Shown: one piece after another, positions 26,004 through 34,715 of the stretch | Layout of the letters: the number at the start of each line of letters is the position of its first letter | Numbering within the stretch: position 1 is the first letter of the stretch | Assembly (NCBI GenBank): GCA_013298595.1 | Contig: JAAFIG010000011.1 | Location: 61,090-125,089, forward strand | Origin: Deinococcales bacterium | Lineage (GTDB): Bacteria > Deinococcota > Deinococci > Deinococcales > JAAFIG01 | Length of the DNA stretch: 64,000 bases | Direction of reading: 5' to 3' | Program-made: the position numbers and the translations under genes | Notes under the pieces: model-generated | What the model was told of the DNA's origin: nothing | Databases searched by the model: none | The model's input: only the letters and a program-made list of their open reading frames with translations

Positions 26004-26555
26004 ATGCACTGGTTAAACGAACCCGCCCAATGGACATTAGACGGCACCGACCTCGAGACAAGTGAATTAAAAATTATCACCGATGCCAATACCGATTTTT
26101 GGCAAGTCACACATTATGGTTTTACCCCAGATACTGGGCATGCGTATTTACAAAACATAGCTGGGAACTTCGTTGCCACTGTGCAATTTAGTGGTGATTA
26201 CAGCGAACGCTACGACCAAGCAGGTTTAATGCTGCGATTAGATCAGCAAAACTGGATTAAAACAGGTATCGAACTCGAAAATAACCAATACTGCATGTCG
26301 GCAGTGGTCACACGGACTTTTAGCGATTGGAACATCGTTGCCTTAACAGAAAAACCTGCTCGAGTCTGGTTAAAGCTCGAGCGTTCGGGGGATGCCATTC
26401 GCATAGATTACGCATTGGATGGCACGCATTACCAAATGCTGCGTTTAGCTTATTTTCCAGCCGATATTCCTGTGCAAATCGGGGTGATGGCATGTTCACC
26501 AAAACGCGCAGGATTTACCGCGCAATTCTGGCAATTCAAACTCGAGTCACGTTAA
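26004..26555 (+). CDS. DUF1349 family protein
   Basis: 183 residues. TDFWQVTHYGFTPDTGH, NFVATVQFSGDYSERYDQAGLML, WIKTGIELENN and RLAYFPADIPVQIGVMACSPKRAGF are hallmark segments of DUF1349, a concanavalin-like beta-sandwich family seen in bacteria and fungi. There is no signal peptide, so it is cytoplasmic. The role is unknown, though a carbohydrate-related role is often assumed from the fold. Its 3' end overlaps the convergent truA by four bases. Confidence 0.85.
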   Translation: MHWLNEPAQWTLDGTDLETSELKIITDANTDFWQVTHYGFTPDTGHAYLQNIAGNFVATVQFSGDYSERYDQAGLMLRLDQQNWIKTGIELENNQYCMSAVVTRTFSDWNIVALTEKPARVWLKLERSGDAIRIDYALDGTHYQMLRLAYFPADIPVQIGVMACSPKRAGFTAQFWQFKLESR

Positions 26556-27379
26556 GCTTGCCAAGGCGAATACCCAGCTTGTACAAAATACAAACCATGT
26601 GGTGCAACATTTTTACCAGCCTGAGTTCGATCACGTGACTCGAGCACATGTAAAACATCGGATGAACTCATTTTACCAGCGCCCACTTCGATTAACGTAC
26701 CAACAATGCCACGCACCATGTGTCTTAAAAAACTTTCGCCTGTAATACGAATTTCAATAAACTCTTGTGCTCTCGAGAAAGGCGCACTCATGGCTCGGAC
26801 ATCACACGATAAAATTTCACGAACAGTGCTGCGTTCTTCTTGGGTAGCAAAAGCTGCAAAATCAAAACGCCCAACCAAATGAGCAGCAGCATGCCGCATT
26901 GGTGCCACCTCGAGCCGATAAGGAATCCATAATGCCCGATGCCGATCTAAGGCACTATCGGTGGGTCTATTCAAAATTCGGTAACTATACGAACGCCATT
27001 TGCACGAAAAACGCGCATGAAAATCCTCATCGGCTTCGCCACAAGACAGTACGCGAACATCTGGTGGTAAACGAGCATTAAGTGCTTTTAAAATAGCTAG
27101 AGGTGCAAAAGAAAACCCCACATCCACATGCACAGGCATGGCAATCGCATGTACTCCTGTATCCGTCCGACCTGCTGCCATCGGACGTAACGTCTCCCCT
27201 AGTGGCTTTAAAGCTGCTTCTAAAACGCCTTGCACGGTGCGTTCACCTTTTGCCTGAGCTTGCCAACCATGAAAATTTGTTCCATCCCACTCGAGCAACA
27301 ACCGCAAACGCCGCCAGCCAGATGGCAACGGCTCGCGTTCCGAAGTCGCAAGTGTCGAAGGTTCAGATGTCAGGGTCAT
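26552..27379 (-). CDS. truA: tRNA pseudouridine(38-40) synthase TruA
   Basis: 275 residues. RLLLEWDGTNFHGWQAQ near the N-terminus, AAGRTDTGVHA with the catalytic Asp, and FLRHMVRGIVGTLIEVGAG in the C-terminal half are TruA signatures. It modifies U38-U40 in the anticodon arm of many tRNAs. The first 20 residues are a variable extension. A TACAAT box (27389-27394, minus strand) lies nine bases before the ATG. Convergent with DUF1349. Confidence 0.95.
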   Translation of the reverse strand: MTLTSEPSTLATSEREPLPSGWRRLRLLLEWDGTNFHGWQAQAKGERTVQGVLEAALKPLGETLRPMAAGRTDTGVHAIAMPVHVDVGFSFAPLAILKALNARLPPDVRVLSCGEADEDFHARFSCKWRSYSYRILNRPTDSALDRHRALWIPYRLEVAPMRHAAAHLVGRFDFAAFATQEERSTVREILSCDVRAMSAPFSRAQEFIEIRITGESFLRHMVRGIVGTLIEVGAGKMSSSDVLHVLESRDRTQAGKNVAPHGLYFVQAGYSPWQA

Positions 27380-27388
27380 TGAATGCCG

Positions 27389-27394
27389 ATTGTA
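27389..27394 (-). promoter_or_regulatory. -10 box upstream of truA
   Basis: TACAAT on the minus strand, nine bases before the ATG, allowing a leader of only two or three bases. Confidence 0.45.
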
Positions 27395-27471
27395 CTGAAT
27401 CAGATGAGGGAAGTACGAGAAAGGAATGGTTGGGCAAGACGAGATTCCAACTTACCATAGGTCTCACTGAT

Positions 27472-28389
27472 TCAATCCTCAGAGACACCCAAAGCGTAAC
27501 GCCATTGCAAAGCTAAACTCGAGAAAGCTGTACTTGGCGTGGCATAGCGTTCGAGTGCATTGGTGATTTCAGTTAAAATGCCATCAGCTTTGACTCGAGC
27601 AGGGGCAGGTAAGGCTCGCAGGGCAAAACGAAGCGCGTCTGGGGTGAGGGTGCGATCAAAGCTTTTCTCGAGGGTGTCAGCGGCTGAGAAGGCATCGAGT
27701 AAATTATTTTGAATTGCATCAAGAAATTGCTGGGCAGTGCTTAGGATAGTTTTGGTTTTTTCGGCTTCAAGAATTAAACCTGGTCTACCCGCTGCAAAAG
27801 CTAGTAATTCAGGGTCTACAACTGTTAAGTGTTGCTCGAGAATAGCATCTGGAACTGGGGCAACTCGAAAACGCAAACTACGTGAAACAATGGTTGGAAT
27901 CATGCCACTGGCATCTTCGGTGATAAACACAAAACGAGCATTGTGTGGTGGTTCTTCAACACTTTTTAAAAGCGCATTAGCAGCTGATTCATTGAGAAAT
28001 TGTGCGCCATCAAAAACCACGACTTTGTGACGGTAATTTGGGGCAAGTTCAATAAAATCCAGTACATGCGTTTCAAAATCTTTGCTTGTGTCATGCGAAG
28101 CAGAAATCACTGAAATGGGAATTAAACTTACCCGAGCACGCTTACCCGAACTGGTTTCTTCTCGAGGTGAAATTTCGAGATAATCTGGGTGAGTGCCCGC
28201 TAAAAAATTTTGACACGAAGCGCAAGTACCACATGGCTCGAGTGAGCTAGTGGCTTTACAATTTAAACGCATTGCGTACCACTGTGCAATGCCACGCCGA
28301 CCAATGCGAGCTGTGCCTTCAAGAATAATACTGCGACTCTGTTGCTGCTCGAGTTGCTGCTTGACTGCCTCGTGCCCAATCAGTTTCAT
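27472..28389 (-). CDS. holB: DNA polymerase III delta' subunit
   Basis: 305 residues. A zinc module with CGTCASCQNF, followed by HPDYLEISP, and the clamp-loader segment FDGAQFLNESAANALLKSVEEPPHNARFVFIT are typical of HolB. The P-loop region (EGTARIGRRGIA) lacks the canonical GKT, as in delta' subunits that do not bind ATP. It is a rigid part of the clamp loader that opens DnaN rings. Its ATG overlaps the stop of the metallophosphoesterase gene (28386-28389), so the two are coupled. Confidence 0.9.
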   Translation of the reverse strand: MKLIGHEAVKQQLEQQQSRSIILEGTARIGRRGIAQWYAMRLNCKATSSLEPCGTCASCQNFLAGTHPDYLEISPREETSSGKRARVSLIPISVISASHDTSKDFETHVLDFIELAPNYRHKVVVFDGAQFLNESAANALLKSVEEPPHNARFVFITEDASGMIPTIVSRSLRFRVAPVPDAILEQHLTVVDPELLAFAAGRPGLILEAEKTKTILSTAQQFLDAIQNNLLDAFSAADTLEKSFDRTLTPDALRFALRALPAPARVKADGILTEITNALERYATPSTAFSSLALQWRYALGVSED

Positions 28390-29144
28390 CTGCCAATATC
28401 CAAACGCGAAGCTAAAGCTTCGGGTAAACCAGCAGCCCGAATTTTTTTCTGAGCCGCTGGAATATCGTAATTGACACGGTACACCTCGAGTGATTTAGTA
28501 CCAGAATCAAAAATGCCATAACTGGCTTTAGGAATACCATCCCGAGGTTGCCCGACACTACCAGGATTGGCAATCCAGCGTCCTCGAGGCGGTAAAGGTA
28601 AACGATTTTCGTTATTGGTACATGCTGAAAACATGGTCACATCGGTGTTTTGCTCGAGACAAGCGTAAACACCCGCTAAGTGCGTATGCCCAATCAAAGC
28701 CAGTTTGCCATTCCAGCCCTTAAAAACACTGCGTGCCACATTCACAGAATCCACGTATTCGGTGTTGTTGCGTGGCGAACCATGAACGATGGTGGTTGGC
28801 ACGGCATCTAAACGCAGTGTGGCTTCACTTGCCCAACTTTTAATCCATTCAATCTGACTAGTCGAAACTTGCACCATGTTAAATCGTAAACTTGTACCAA
28901 CAGGACCATCGGCTTTGAGTAATTTGCCTTTAGCCACATCTAACAACATCGAATCGTGATTACCAATCACACAACGCGGTTGTAATTCGGCTAACATGGT
29001 CAGGACTTTACCAGCATCTGCGCCGTACCCAACGGCATCACCAAGAAAAATTGTTTGTTCAAAACCACGTTTGTTAGCATCCTCGAGAACAGCTTCGAGT
29101 GCATCGGAATTGCTGTGAATATCGGCAAGTAATAAGTAACGCAT
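28386..29144 (-). CDS. Metallophosphoesterase (YfcE/calcineurin-like)
   Basis: 252 residues. The metal-binding series is complete: LLADIHSN, FLGDAVGYG, CVIGNHDSM, TIVHGSPR and IGHTHLAG. The nearest known types are the YfcE/MJ0936 cyclic phosphodiesterases and related small phosphatases. It is cytoplasmic with no signal peptide. An AGGGAG ribosome site lies upstream of the ATG. It is the first gene of an operon with holB. Confidence 0.88.
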   Translation of the reverse strand: MRYLLLADIHSNSDALEAVLEDANKRGFEQTIFLGDAVGYGADAGKVLTMLAELQPRCVIGNHDSMLLDVAKGKLLKADGPVGTSLRFNMVQVSTSQIEWIKSWASEATLRLDAVPTTIVHGSPRNNTEYVDSVNVARSVFKGWNGKLALIGHTHLAGVYACLEQNTDVTMFSACTNNENRLPLPPRGRWIANPGSVGQPRDGIPKASYGIFDSGTKSLEVYRVNYDIPAAQKKIRAAGLPEALASRLDIGR

Positions 29145-29308
29145 GACTAAGCTCCCTACTGTAAGTATGAGAGTATACAGTAGTTTCTAGGGCAATTATT
29201 GAAAATCCGAGTCTTTGAGGTGAGGGTTTAGTTGTTAAAAGTTGTTATATTGGTTGCAAATCAAGTGCTAGGCAAGTTTTTGTCATCACTTATGGGTGTG
29301 ATGATGTA

Positions 29309-30142
29309 CTACACACCATGACCATCCAATAACTCATCGTAATTATGGTAATCGCCAGCAGTTTCATCTTCTTCCTCGAGATCATCCCAGAGTGGTTTGG
29401 TAAAATCCTTAGCTCGTTCAAGAAAACCCATAACAATACGGTTGAATTCGGCTGGTTTCTCGAGTGGTGCATTGTGCCCCGCCCCCGTGATAGTGACCAG
29501 AACCCCTAAACCAGGCTTGACCCATTCGACAATTTCGTGGCTGTAACGCATCGGCGTAAGCACATCATCCGAACCCACCACCACCAGCACAGGTGATTCG
29601 AGGGCGCGTAAAAATTTGCGCTGATCGCCAAATGCCAGAACATACTCGAGTTGCCCGCGTAAATCTTCGGCGGGTTGTAAAGCAGCTTTGGCGTGCATAG
29701 CAGTTAAACGTTCTGCTTGCTGACCAAGAAAATCGGCACCAAATAACCACGGCACTGCTACGGTATAGGCTAAACTCGAGTGACCAGCCGCTAAAGCTGC
29801 TAAAACACTGTTAATTTTTGTGGTGAAAGCTGCGTCCACTCGAGCTAAACTATCCACCAATGTTAAGGACAAAATACGCTCAGGGTGCAAACCAGCAAAT
29901 GTGAACGCCAGCACCCCCCCACCACTATGACCAAGCAAATGAAATTGTTTAATACCAGCCTGCTCGAGCAAAGCCAATAATTCTGTTTGCTGTTCCTCGA
30001 GTGAAGCCAAAGCAGTTCGGGTGTAACGCAAAATTTTGAATCTCGAGCCAAAAGCAGCTACGGTTGCATCCCAAGTGCTGGCTGTGTTTAGTGTGCCATG
30101 CAGTAAAACAACAACTTCCGAACCTGTTCCTTCAAGTGTCAT
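29309..30142 (-). CDS. Alpha/beta hydrolase
   Basis: 277 residues. VVVLLHGTLNTASTW is the oxyanion strand, HLLGHSGGGVLAFTFA carries the nucleophile Ser, VVVGSDDVLTPMRYS the acid Asp and TITGAGHNAPLEKP the catalytic His. A full catalytic triad is present. It resembles esterases and haloperoxidase-like hydrolases, but the substrate cannot be predicted. There is an acidic C-terminal tail (DDLEEEDETAGDYHNYDELLDGHGV). The ATG at 30142 is supported by TACACT six bases upstream. Confidence 0.88.
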   Translation of the reverse strand: MTLEGTGSEVVVLLHGTLNTASTWDATVAAFGSRFKILRYTRTALASLEEQQTELLALLEQAGIKQFHLLGHSGGGVLAFTFAGLHPERILSLTLVDSLARVDAAFTTKINSVLAALAAGHSSLAYTVAVPWLFGADFLGQQAERLTAMHAKAALQPAEDLRGQLEYVLAFGDQRKFLRALESPVLVVVGSDDVLTPMRYSHEIVEWVKPGLGVLVTITGAGHNAPLEKPAEFNRIVMGFLERAKDFTKPLWDDLEEEDETAGDYHNYDELLDGHGV

Positions 30143-30148
30143 GCAGGC

Positions 30149-30154
30149 AGTGTA
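30149..30154 (-). promoter_or_regulatory. -10 box, leaderless promoter of alpha/beta hydrolase
   Basis: TACACT on the minus strand, six bases before the ATG at 30142. Confidence 0.5.
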
Positions 30155-30197
30155 CTTGAAAGCCACACGGAATAATGTCAGTGAACCTGTTTTGAAC

Positions 30198-30229
30198 ACC
30201 ACTTAGCGACACAGCAAACCACTTAGCGA
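30198..30229 (+). promoter_or_regulatory. Direct repeat, candidate LytTR-type binding site
   Basis: ACCACTTAGCGA occurs at 30198-30209 and again at 30218-30229, a 20-bp period. LytTR regulators usually bind two direct repeats about two helix turns apart, and this repeat lies upstream of the LytS/LytR pair, so self-regulation is plausible. Confidence 0.5.
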
Positions 30230-30285
30230 AACTAAGAAGCGTAATTATTGAGATTAGGTTTTACTAAGCAGTATTGGAGGTTGTG

Positions 30286-30333
30286 ATGAAAAGATCATTT
30301 AGCTACTACTCGAGAGTAACCCAAAATGTTTAA
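30286..30333 (+). CDS. Candidate 15-residue peptide gene
   Basis: ATG at 30286 with a strong ribosome site GGAGG at 30276-30280, five bases away. It encodes MKRSFSYYSRVTQNV and stops at 30333. It sits between the direct repeat and lytS, about 50 bp before the first possible lytS start. A good ribosome site is unusual in this window, where many genes are leaderless. It could be a leader peptide of the two-component operon or a signalling peptide. There is no signal sequence. It is too short for homology to test. Confidence 0.4.
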   Translation: MKRSFSYYSRVTQNV

Positions 30334-30402
30334 CAACAATAAAACAGCCAACGAACTTCTCCTGATGTCATACCTCATTTAATTGTGCTAAAAAGATTCC
30401 AT

Positions 30403-31908
30403 ATGCTACAAGCCAACAGTAAAAAACCATTGCGACCACTCTGGTTTTTGGCTGCATTATTTGCAGTGCTTGTCCTTTGGACAATCGCTGTTTTTCAATA
30501 CGGTTCGCATAACTGGGCAGTGTTCCGAGTAGGTGTTTGGGTACCACCACTGAATTTTAAGTACCAACTCGAGCAAGCCATTCATGCTTGGCGAGAACAC
30601 ATTGTGATTATTGTTGGCATCATTGTATTCTCGTTTACACCAATATGTCGTAATGTGTTACGTCCAAAAAACCCCATAACACAATCAAATCAAATCTGGC
30701 TAATGGTGTTTTTAGTTGCCATGTACGCATTATTTGCTTGGGATCAATACCAACTCGAGTCCGCTTGGTTTCTCGAAACACAAGCCAAAGTATTAAGTTC
30801 CGAGCGCAGTAATTATGGTTTGTTATTTGTTGCTTTGGCAGGTTTACTGGGTGGGTGGCGTATAGGATTAGCAATCGGAATACTCAATATGGTTGTGCTT
30901 AGTGGGATTGGTCATTCAGTGTTTTTTGCAGCAAATGGCGAACCGCTGATAACCACAATCCTCATGCAACTCTGGGCAGTCACAGGTGTGGTCGTTGGTA
31001 TTGGTTGCGGGTACTGGCGTGAAATAACAAAACTCGAGTTTAAACCTTGGGTATTACTGTTATTAGGTACGCTTTTTGAAATAACTGCAACCACAACAAC
31101 ATTGGTGACAACATGGTCTGCGCCATATCACTTTGATCGGTTTACCCATAATTTGCTTGCCACAGGACCACTGCTGGCATTACTTGGTTGGTGGTTGCAA
31201 CGCCAAGCCAATAACGACCCCCAAGCTTTGCAATTAACCCAATCCGAACTGACTTTAGTGCAAGCCGAATTACGTGCCTTACGCGCTCAGATGAACCCAC
31301 ATTTTCTGATCAATTCGCTCAGTGTGATTCATCATCTGGTACGCTCCGACCCCGAACGTGCTCGAGCTTTATTACTTGATTTGTCGGATGTACTGCAACA
31401 CACGTTAAGAGCAGGAAATTTTGTTACGCTCGAGCAAGAAATTGAACAAACCAAAGCTTACTTAGCCCTCGAGCAAGCTCGGTATACAAACAGATTAGAA
31501 GTTGAATGGGATGTTTCGATTCATACCAATTTGCATCGCGCAGTGCCGACATTAACTTTGCAGCCACTGGTAGAAAATGCTGTCCAACATGGTATCGCCC
31601 CTCGAGCTGAAGGTGGTACGGTACGGGTTTTGATTCAAGAAACCAGCGAAGGATTAACCATTCAAGTGATTGATAACGGCGTGGGTTTTGAAGCAAAGCA
31701 ACTGCCCGTGACAAAAGTAAACAGCACAGATAATCATAATCATATTGCCCTGATGAACATTGCCCAACGATTACAGCTGATATATGGCAAACAATACGGA
31801 TTACAAATCCAATCAAAACTCGAGCAAGGCACAACCGTTACAGTGCGTTTACCACCATACCAAGGCAAACACGACACCCGCACATTAATTCTAAACACCC
31901 ATAGGTAA
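30403..31908 (+). CDS. LytS-type sensor histidine kinase
   Basis: About 501 residues. At least six membrane helices in the first half include LLFVALAGLLGGWRIGLAIGILNMVVL, typical of 5TM-LYT sensors. The His-kinase domain holds ALRAQMNPHFLINSLSVIHHLV (phospho-His near residue 298), followed by an HATPase domain with LTLQPLVENAVQHGI and IDNGVGFE. It phosphorylates the response regulator encoded three bases downstream. A GTG at 30385 is an alternative start; neither has a ribosome site. LytS-type kinases sense envelope state or small molecules such as pyruvate. Confidence 0.9.
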   Translation: MLQANSKKPLRPLWFLAALFAVLVLWTIAVFQYGSHNWAVFRVGVWVPPLNFKYQLEQAIHAWREHIVIIVGIIVFSFTPICRNVLRPKNPITQSNQIWLMVFLVAMYALFAWDQYQLESAWFLETQAKVLSSERSNYGLLFVALAGLLGGWRIGLAIGILNMVVLSGIGHSVFFAANGEPLITTILMQLWAVTGVVVGIGCGYWREITKLEFKPWVLLLLGTLFEITATTTTLVTTWSAPYHFDRFTHNLLATGPLLALLGWWLQRQANNDPQALQLTQSELTLVQAELRALRAQMNPHFLINSLSVIHHLVRSDPERARALLLDLSDVLQHTLRAGNFVTLEQEIEQTKAYLALEQARYTNRLEVEWDVSIHTNLHRAVPTLTLQPLVENAVQHGIAPRAEGGTVRVLIQETSEGLTIQVIDNGVGFEAKQLPVTKVNSTDNHNHIALMNIAQRLQLIYGKQYGLQIQSKLEQGTTVTVRLPPYQGKHDTRTLILNTHR

Positions 31909-31910
31909 CT

Positions 31911-32645
31911 ATGAAAATACTGATTGTCGAAGATGAACAACACAGCCGCGATGAACTCGAGTACTTACTAAGGCAACTCGAGCCAAATGCACAAATCCAA
32001 AGTGCTGAACAAGCTTTAAAAGCTTGGGAATACCTCGAGCAAGCCGATAGCAATACACCATTTGACGTGGTTTTTTTGGACATCCAAATGCCTGCCATGA
32101 ACGGACTCGAGCTTGCTGCCCGAATTGCCAGACTAAACAAACCGCCACGGATTGTTTTTGCTACGGCTAACCCACAATATGCCATTAATGCTTTTGATTT
32201 GGATGGTGTGGATTATGTACTGAAACCATATCGCACGGCTCGGTTGATGCAAACCTTGGAACGCATTCGCAAATACGTAGCCGAAACAAGCACCACCCCA
32301 GCAATGATGCTCGAGAAAATTTGGGCAACTCGAGGCGAAGTGGGTACATTACTTGACCCAAGCGAAATACTCTATTGCCAAGCCAACGGCGATACCATTA
32401 CAGCCCATACCACACAACGCGAAGTGTTACCGCTTCGCACCAGTCTGCAAGACCTTGAAACCCGATTCCCACAAGGTCCATTTGCTCGAGTCCACAAGAG
32501 CTTCTTGGTTAATTTAGATTATGTGCGCCACATCGAACCGTATTTTTCGGGAAGCTATCGTTTGCTCTTAAAAGATGACACCAGCCGAGTGCCACTCTCG
32601 AGGCAATATGCAAAATTGCTGCGGAAGCGATTGACATGGTTGTAA
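31911..32645 (+). CDS. LytTR-family response regulator
   Basis: 244 residues. The receiver domain has the acidic pair VEDE, the phospho-acceptor Asp in VVFLDIQMPAMNGLEL (about residue 56), and the conserved KP in VDYVLKPYRTAR. The C-terminal LytTR DNA-binding domain has ILYCQANGDTITAHT, FARVHKSFLVNLDYVRHIEPYF and PLSRQYAKLLRKRL. Transcribed with the sensor kinase. It may bind the direct repeat at 30198. Confidence 0.93.
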   Translation: MKILIVEDEQHSRDELEYLLRQLEPNAQIQSAEQALKAWEYLEQADSNTPFDVVFLDIQMPAMNGLELAARIARLNKPPRIVFATANPQYAINAFDLDGVDYVLKPYRTARLMQTLERIRKYVAETSTTPAMMLEKIWATRGEVGTLLDPSEILYCQANGDTITAHTTQREVLPLRTSLQDLETRFPQGPFARVHKSFLVNLDYVRHIEPYFSGSYRLLLKDDTSRVPLSRQYAKLLRKRLTWL

Positions 32646-32827
32646 TCGCTGCAAAAGCAAAATAAATATCAGCCTTGTTGTGTATGCTCAAAACAGTTCG
32701 GATAGTACATGTACAAAATTTTCTCGAGTATAGATTGCTTCACTGATTGAGAGATACCTGTTCCGCCATAAAATCAATGAGGCTTTGCACAGCCTAAATC
32801 GGTCTTGTATAGGGTTTGACACAGCGA

Positions 32828-32857
32828 TTGACAGCGCTGTGAAAAGCACCTTAAACT
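32828..32857 (+). promoter_or_regulatory. mgtE promoter
   Basis: TTGACA at 32828-32833 and TAAACT at 32852-32857, 18 bp apart. Predicted start is near 32864, which gives a leader of about 168 nt before mgtE, unlike the leaderless promoters elsewhere. The DNA from 32646 to 32827 shows nothing else that I can support. Confidence 0.55.
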
Positions 32858-32907
32858 GCATTCAGATTTTTCGAGTGTTTTTGCTCGAGTATCAGAAAGC
32901 AGGTGAT

Positions 32908-32991
32908 ATGAAACCCGAAATCAGCAATACAGCCGATCCAGAGCCGTTAAGTCGTTGCGGGGTTCTTGCCTGGGCTGCGTTTTTGGCTTGA
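32908..32991 (+). CDS. Candidate leader peptide upstream of mgtE
   Basis: A 27-residue frame with AGG 4 nt before the ATG. It reads MKPEISNTADPEPLSRC... and ends GVLAWAAFLA. Codons 10-13 encode Asp-Pro-Glu-Pro. The stop codon lies inside the right arm of a hairpin at 32959-32996. MgtL, the leader peptide of the enterobacterial magnesium transporter gene mgtA, carries a similar acidic/proline stretch that destabilises ribosomes at low magnesium. Here the frame sits before a magnesium transporter gene too. The function is inferred from position and composition only. Confidence 0.45.
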   Translation: MKPEISNTADPEPLSRCGVLAWAAFLA

Positions 32992-32996
32992 ACCCC
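32959..32996 (+). promoter_or_regulatory. Leader hairpin upstream of mgtE
   Basis: GGGGTTC (32959-32965) pairs with GAACCCC (32990-32996). An inner GCC/GGC pairing extends the stem across a symmetric TT/TT loop. The left arm is inside the leader peptide frame and the right arm covers its stop. No U-run follows, so it is not a simple terminator. Confidence 0.5.
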
Positions 32997-33000
32997 TACC

Positions 33001-33017
33001 TGACCACACTGTGGTCA
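33001..33017 (+). promoter_or_regulatory. Second leader hairpin before mgtE ribosome site
   Basis: TGACCAC (33001-33007) and GTGGTCA (33011-33017) with a three-base loop, four bases before the GGAGG ribosome site of mgtE at 33021-33025. Confidence 0.5.
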
Positions 33018-33031
33018 AGAGGAGGTGAGTC

Positions 33032-34399
33032 ATGAATACTACGCTGGAACAAGTTTTTACACCTGCCGAGGTACTGGCAGTGTTACGAGAAGGCGAACGT
33101 CTCGAGTTTAAGGCATTGTTGCGTTCACAATCCGAGCAAGTGGTAGATGCAGCATTTCAGGATGCCAATTTTGCTGAACGCCTCGAGTTTTTGCGTTTAT
33201 TGCCTGTGGAACGAGCCGCCAGTACATTTACGGATTTATCCTTGTCCGAACAAGCTGAGTATGTGACAGATATCTCGGCTGATCGTTTACGGATTATGGG
33301 TGCGTTTATCGGACCAGACGAAATTGCCGATTTACTCCAAGAATTAGGGGTGGGCGAACCGCGAACATATTTACTCAATGCCTTGCCATCCACGCTCACC
33401 TCGAGTGCGTTGTCTTTATTGCAATACGAGGATGACGACGCTGGTGGCATGATGACCTCGGAATTTGTGGCAGTCAAAGAAGGTTGGACAGTGCAACATG
33501 CTTTGCAGTTTTTGCGTTTAGCCGCCGACCATGCCGAAACCGTAGCAAATTTGTATTTGGTCAATGCAGAAGGTCAATTAACAGGCGTGATTACGTTGCA
33601 AGCCTTGGTGACAGCGCCACCTCGAGCGAAGGTGGATGATATTGCACGCCGTGAAGTAATTTTTGCGCGTACCGATACAGATCAAGAAGAAGTAGCCCGT
33701 TTAATGCGTGATTACGATTTAAATATTATGCCAGTCATAGACGAAAACAGTGTGCTTAAAGGTATTATTACCATTGACGATGTTTTAGATGTGATCGAAG
33801 AAGAAGCCACCGAAGATATCTATAAAGGCGCTGCAATGGAAGGCTCGGAGATTGATTATCTGCGTACCAGCCCATTTGAATTGTGGCGTAAACGCGTGTT
33901 GTGGCTAGCGGCATTGTCTGTGTCGGAACTATTGACGGTTGCTGTCAATTCTAATTACGAGGATTTACTGAAAACCCAAATTATTTTGCAAAGTTATATC
34001 GCTGCATTGATTGGTACTGGTGGTAATACGGGTTCGCAAAGTGCGGTGCTGATTGTGCGTGCCATTTCGCAAGGACAAATTCGCGGACGAGATGCTTTAA
34101 AGGTTTTTGCTAAAGAATTCAGCACTGGCTTATTGCTTGGTGTGACCTTAGCAGTTTTTGCTTTTGTACGCGTTTTATTGATTAATCAAAAAGCAGGTCC
34201 AAGCGTTGCCCTTGCCATTGCCTTATCAGTTTTTGCCATTGTTTTGGTTTCTAATATTGTTGGGGCACTTTTACCAATTGGTTTTTATAAATTAAAAATA
34301 GACCCTGCTTTAACCTCGAGTCCGTTCTTAGCAACAGTTATGGATGCTACAGGCTTATTGATTTATTTTAATATTGCCAAAGTTGTGCTGGGTATCTAA
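33032..34399 (+). CDS. mgtE: Magnesium transporter MgtE
   Basis: 455 residues. The N-terminal helical domain (about 1-130) contains LRLLPVERAASTFTDLS. Two CBS domains (about 135-260) include DDDAGGMMTSEFVAV and LNIMPVIDENSVLKGIITIDDVLDVIEEEATEDIYK. Five C-terminal membrane helices carry AALIGTGGNTGSQSAVL, the conserved pore segment. MgtE is a gated magnesium channel closed by cytosolic magnesium bound to the N and CBS domains. It has a good ribosome site and an unusual long leader (see the leader peptide entry). A 690-bp stretch without CTCGAG covers the CBS end and membrane part. Confidence 0.95.
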   Translation: MNTTLEQVFTPAEVLAVLREGERLEFKALLRSQSEQVVDAAFQDANFAERLEFLRLLPVERAASTFTDLSLSEQAEYVTDISADRLRIMGAFIGPDEIADLLQELGVGEPRTYLLNALPSTLTSSALSLLQYEDDDAGGMMTSEFVAVKEGWTVQHALQFLRLAADHAETVANLYLVNAEGQLTGVITLQALVTAPPRAKVDDIARREVIFARTDTDQEEVARLMRDYDLNIMPVIDENSVLKGIITIDDVLDVIEEEATEDIYKGAAMEGSEIDYLRTSPFELWRKRVLWLAALSVSELLTVAVNSNYEDLLKTQIILQSYIAALIGTGGNTGSQSAVLIVRAISQGQIRGRDALKVFAKEFSTGLLLGVTLAVFAFVRVLLINQKAGPSVALAIALSVFAIVLVSNIVGALLPIGFYKLKIDPALTSSPFLATVMDATGLLIYFNIAKVVLGI

Positions 34400-34715
34400 A
34401 ACATATTGACGCTGTGTTTTGTGCATGGCTCGACAATTGTTGAATTTTTTCTTAGTCATTTGTATAATTTTCCACAAGCTTTATTTGTGTTTTCTTACTC
34501 GAGTTTTTTTATAAAGCAAAATAATTTTTTTAAACACTTTTCTCCAATTTACTGCCCAGAGTTCTACGCTTGCTCGAGGTAGCACAAAGGCATCAGACTT
34601 TATAGCGTCTAAAACGTGCTGAAAGCGCTTTTTGCATGGTAGTGTTTTCCATCAGCAAAAATCATTGAGAGAGCAATACAACGCCCCGTTTTTGGCTGAA
34701 TCTTGGAGAAAACTT
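34400..34715 (+). other. Gene-free AT-rich gap before glgP
   Basis: Long A/T runs fill 34440-34555. A 10-bp palindrome AAAGCGCTTT is at 34621-34630. I see no convincing terminator for mgtE and no clear promoter boxes. The apparent frame from 34632 is an upstream extension of glgP and is not needed. Confidence 0.5.

Noticed and set aside
32864-33031. M-box magnesium riboswitch in front of mgtE
   Set aside because: The conserved M-box sequence blocks are not visible. The leader peptide and hairpins explain the region better.
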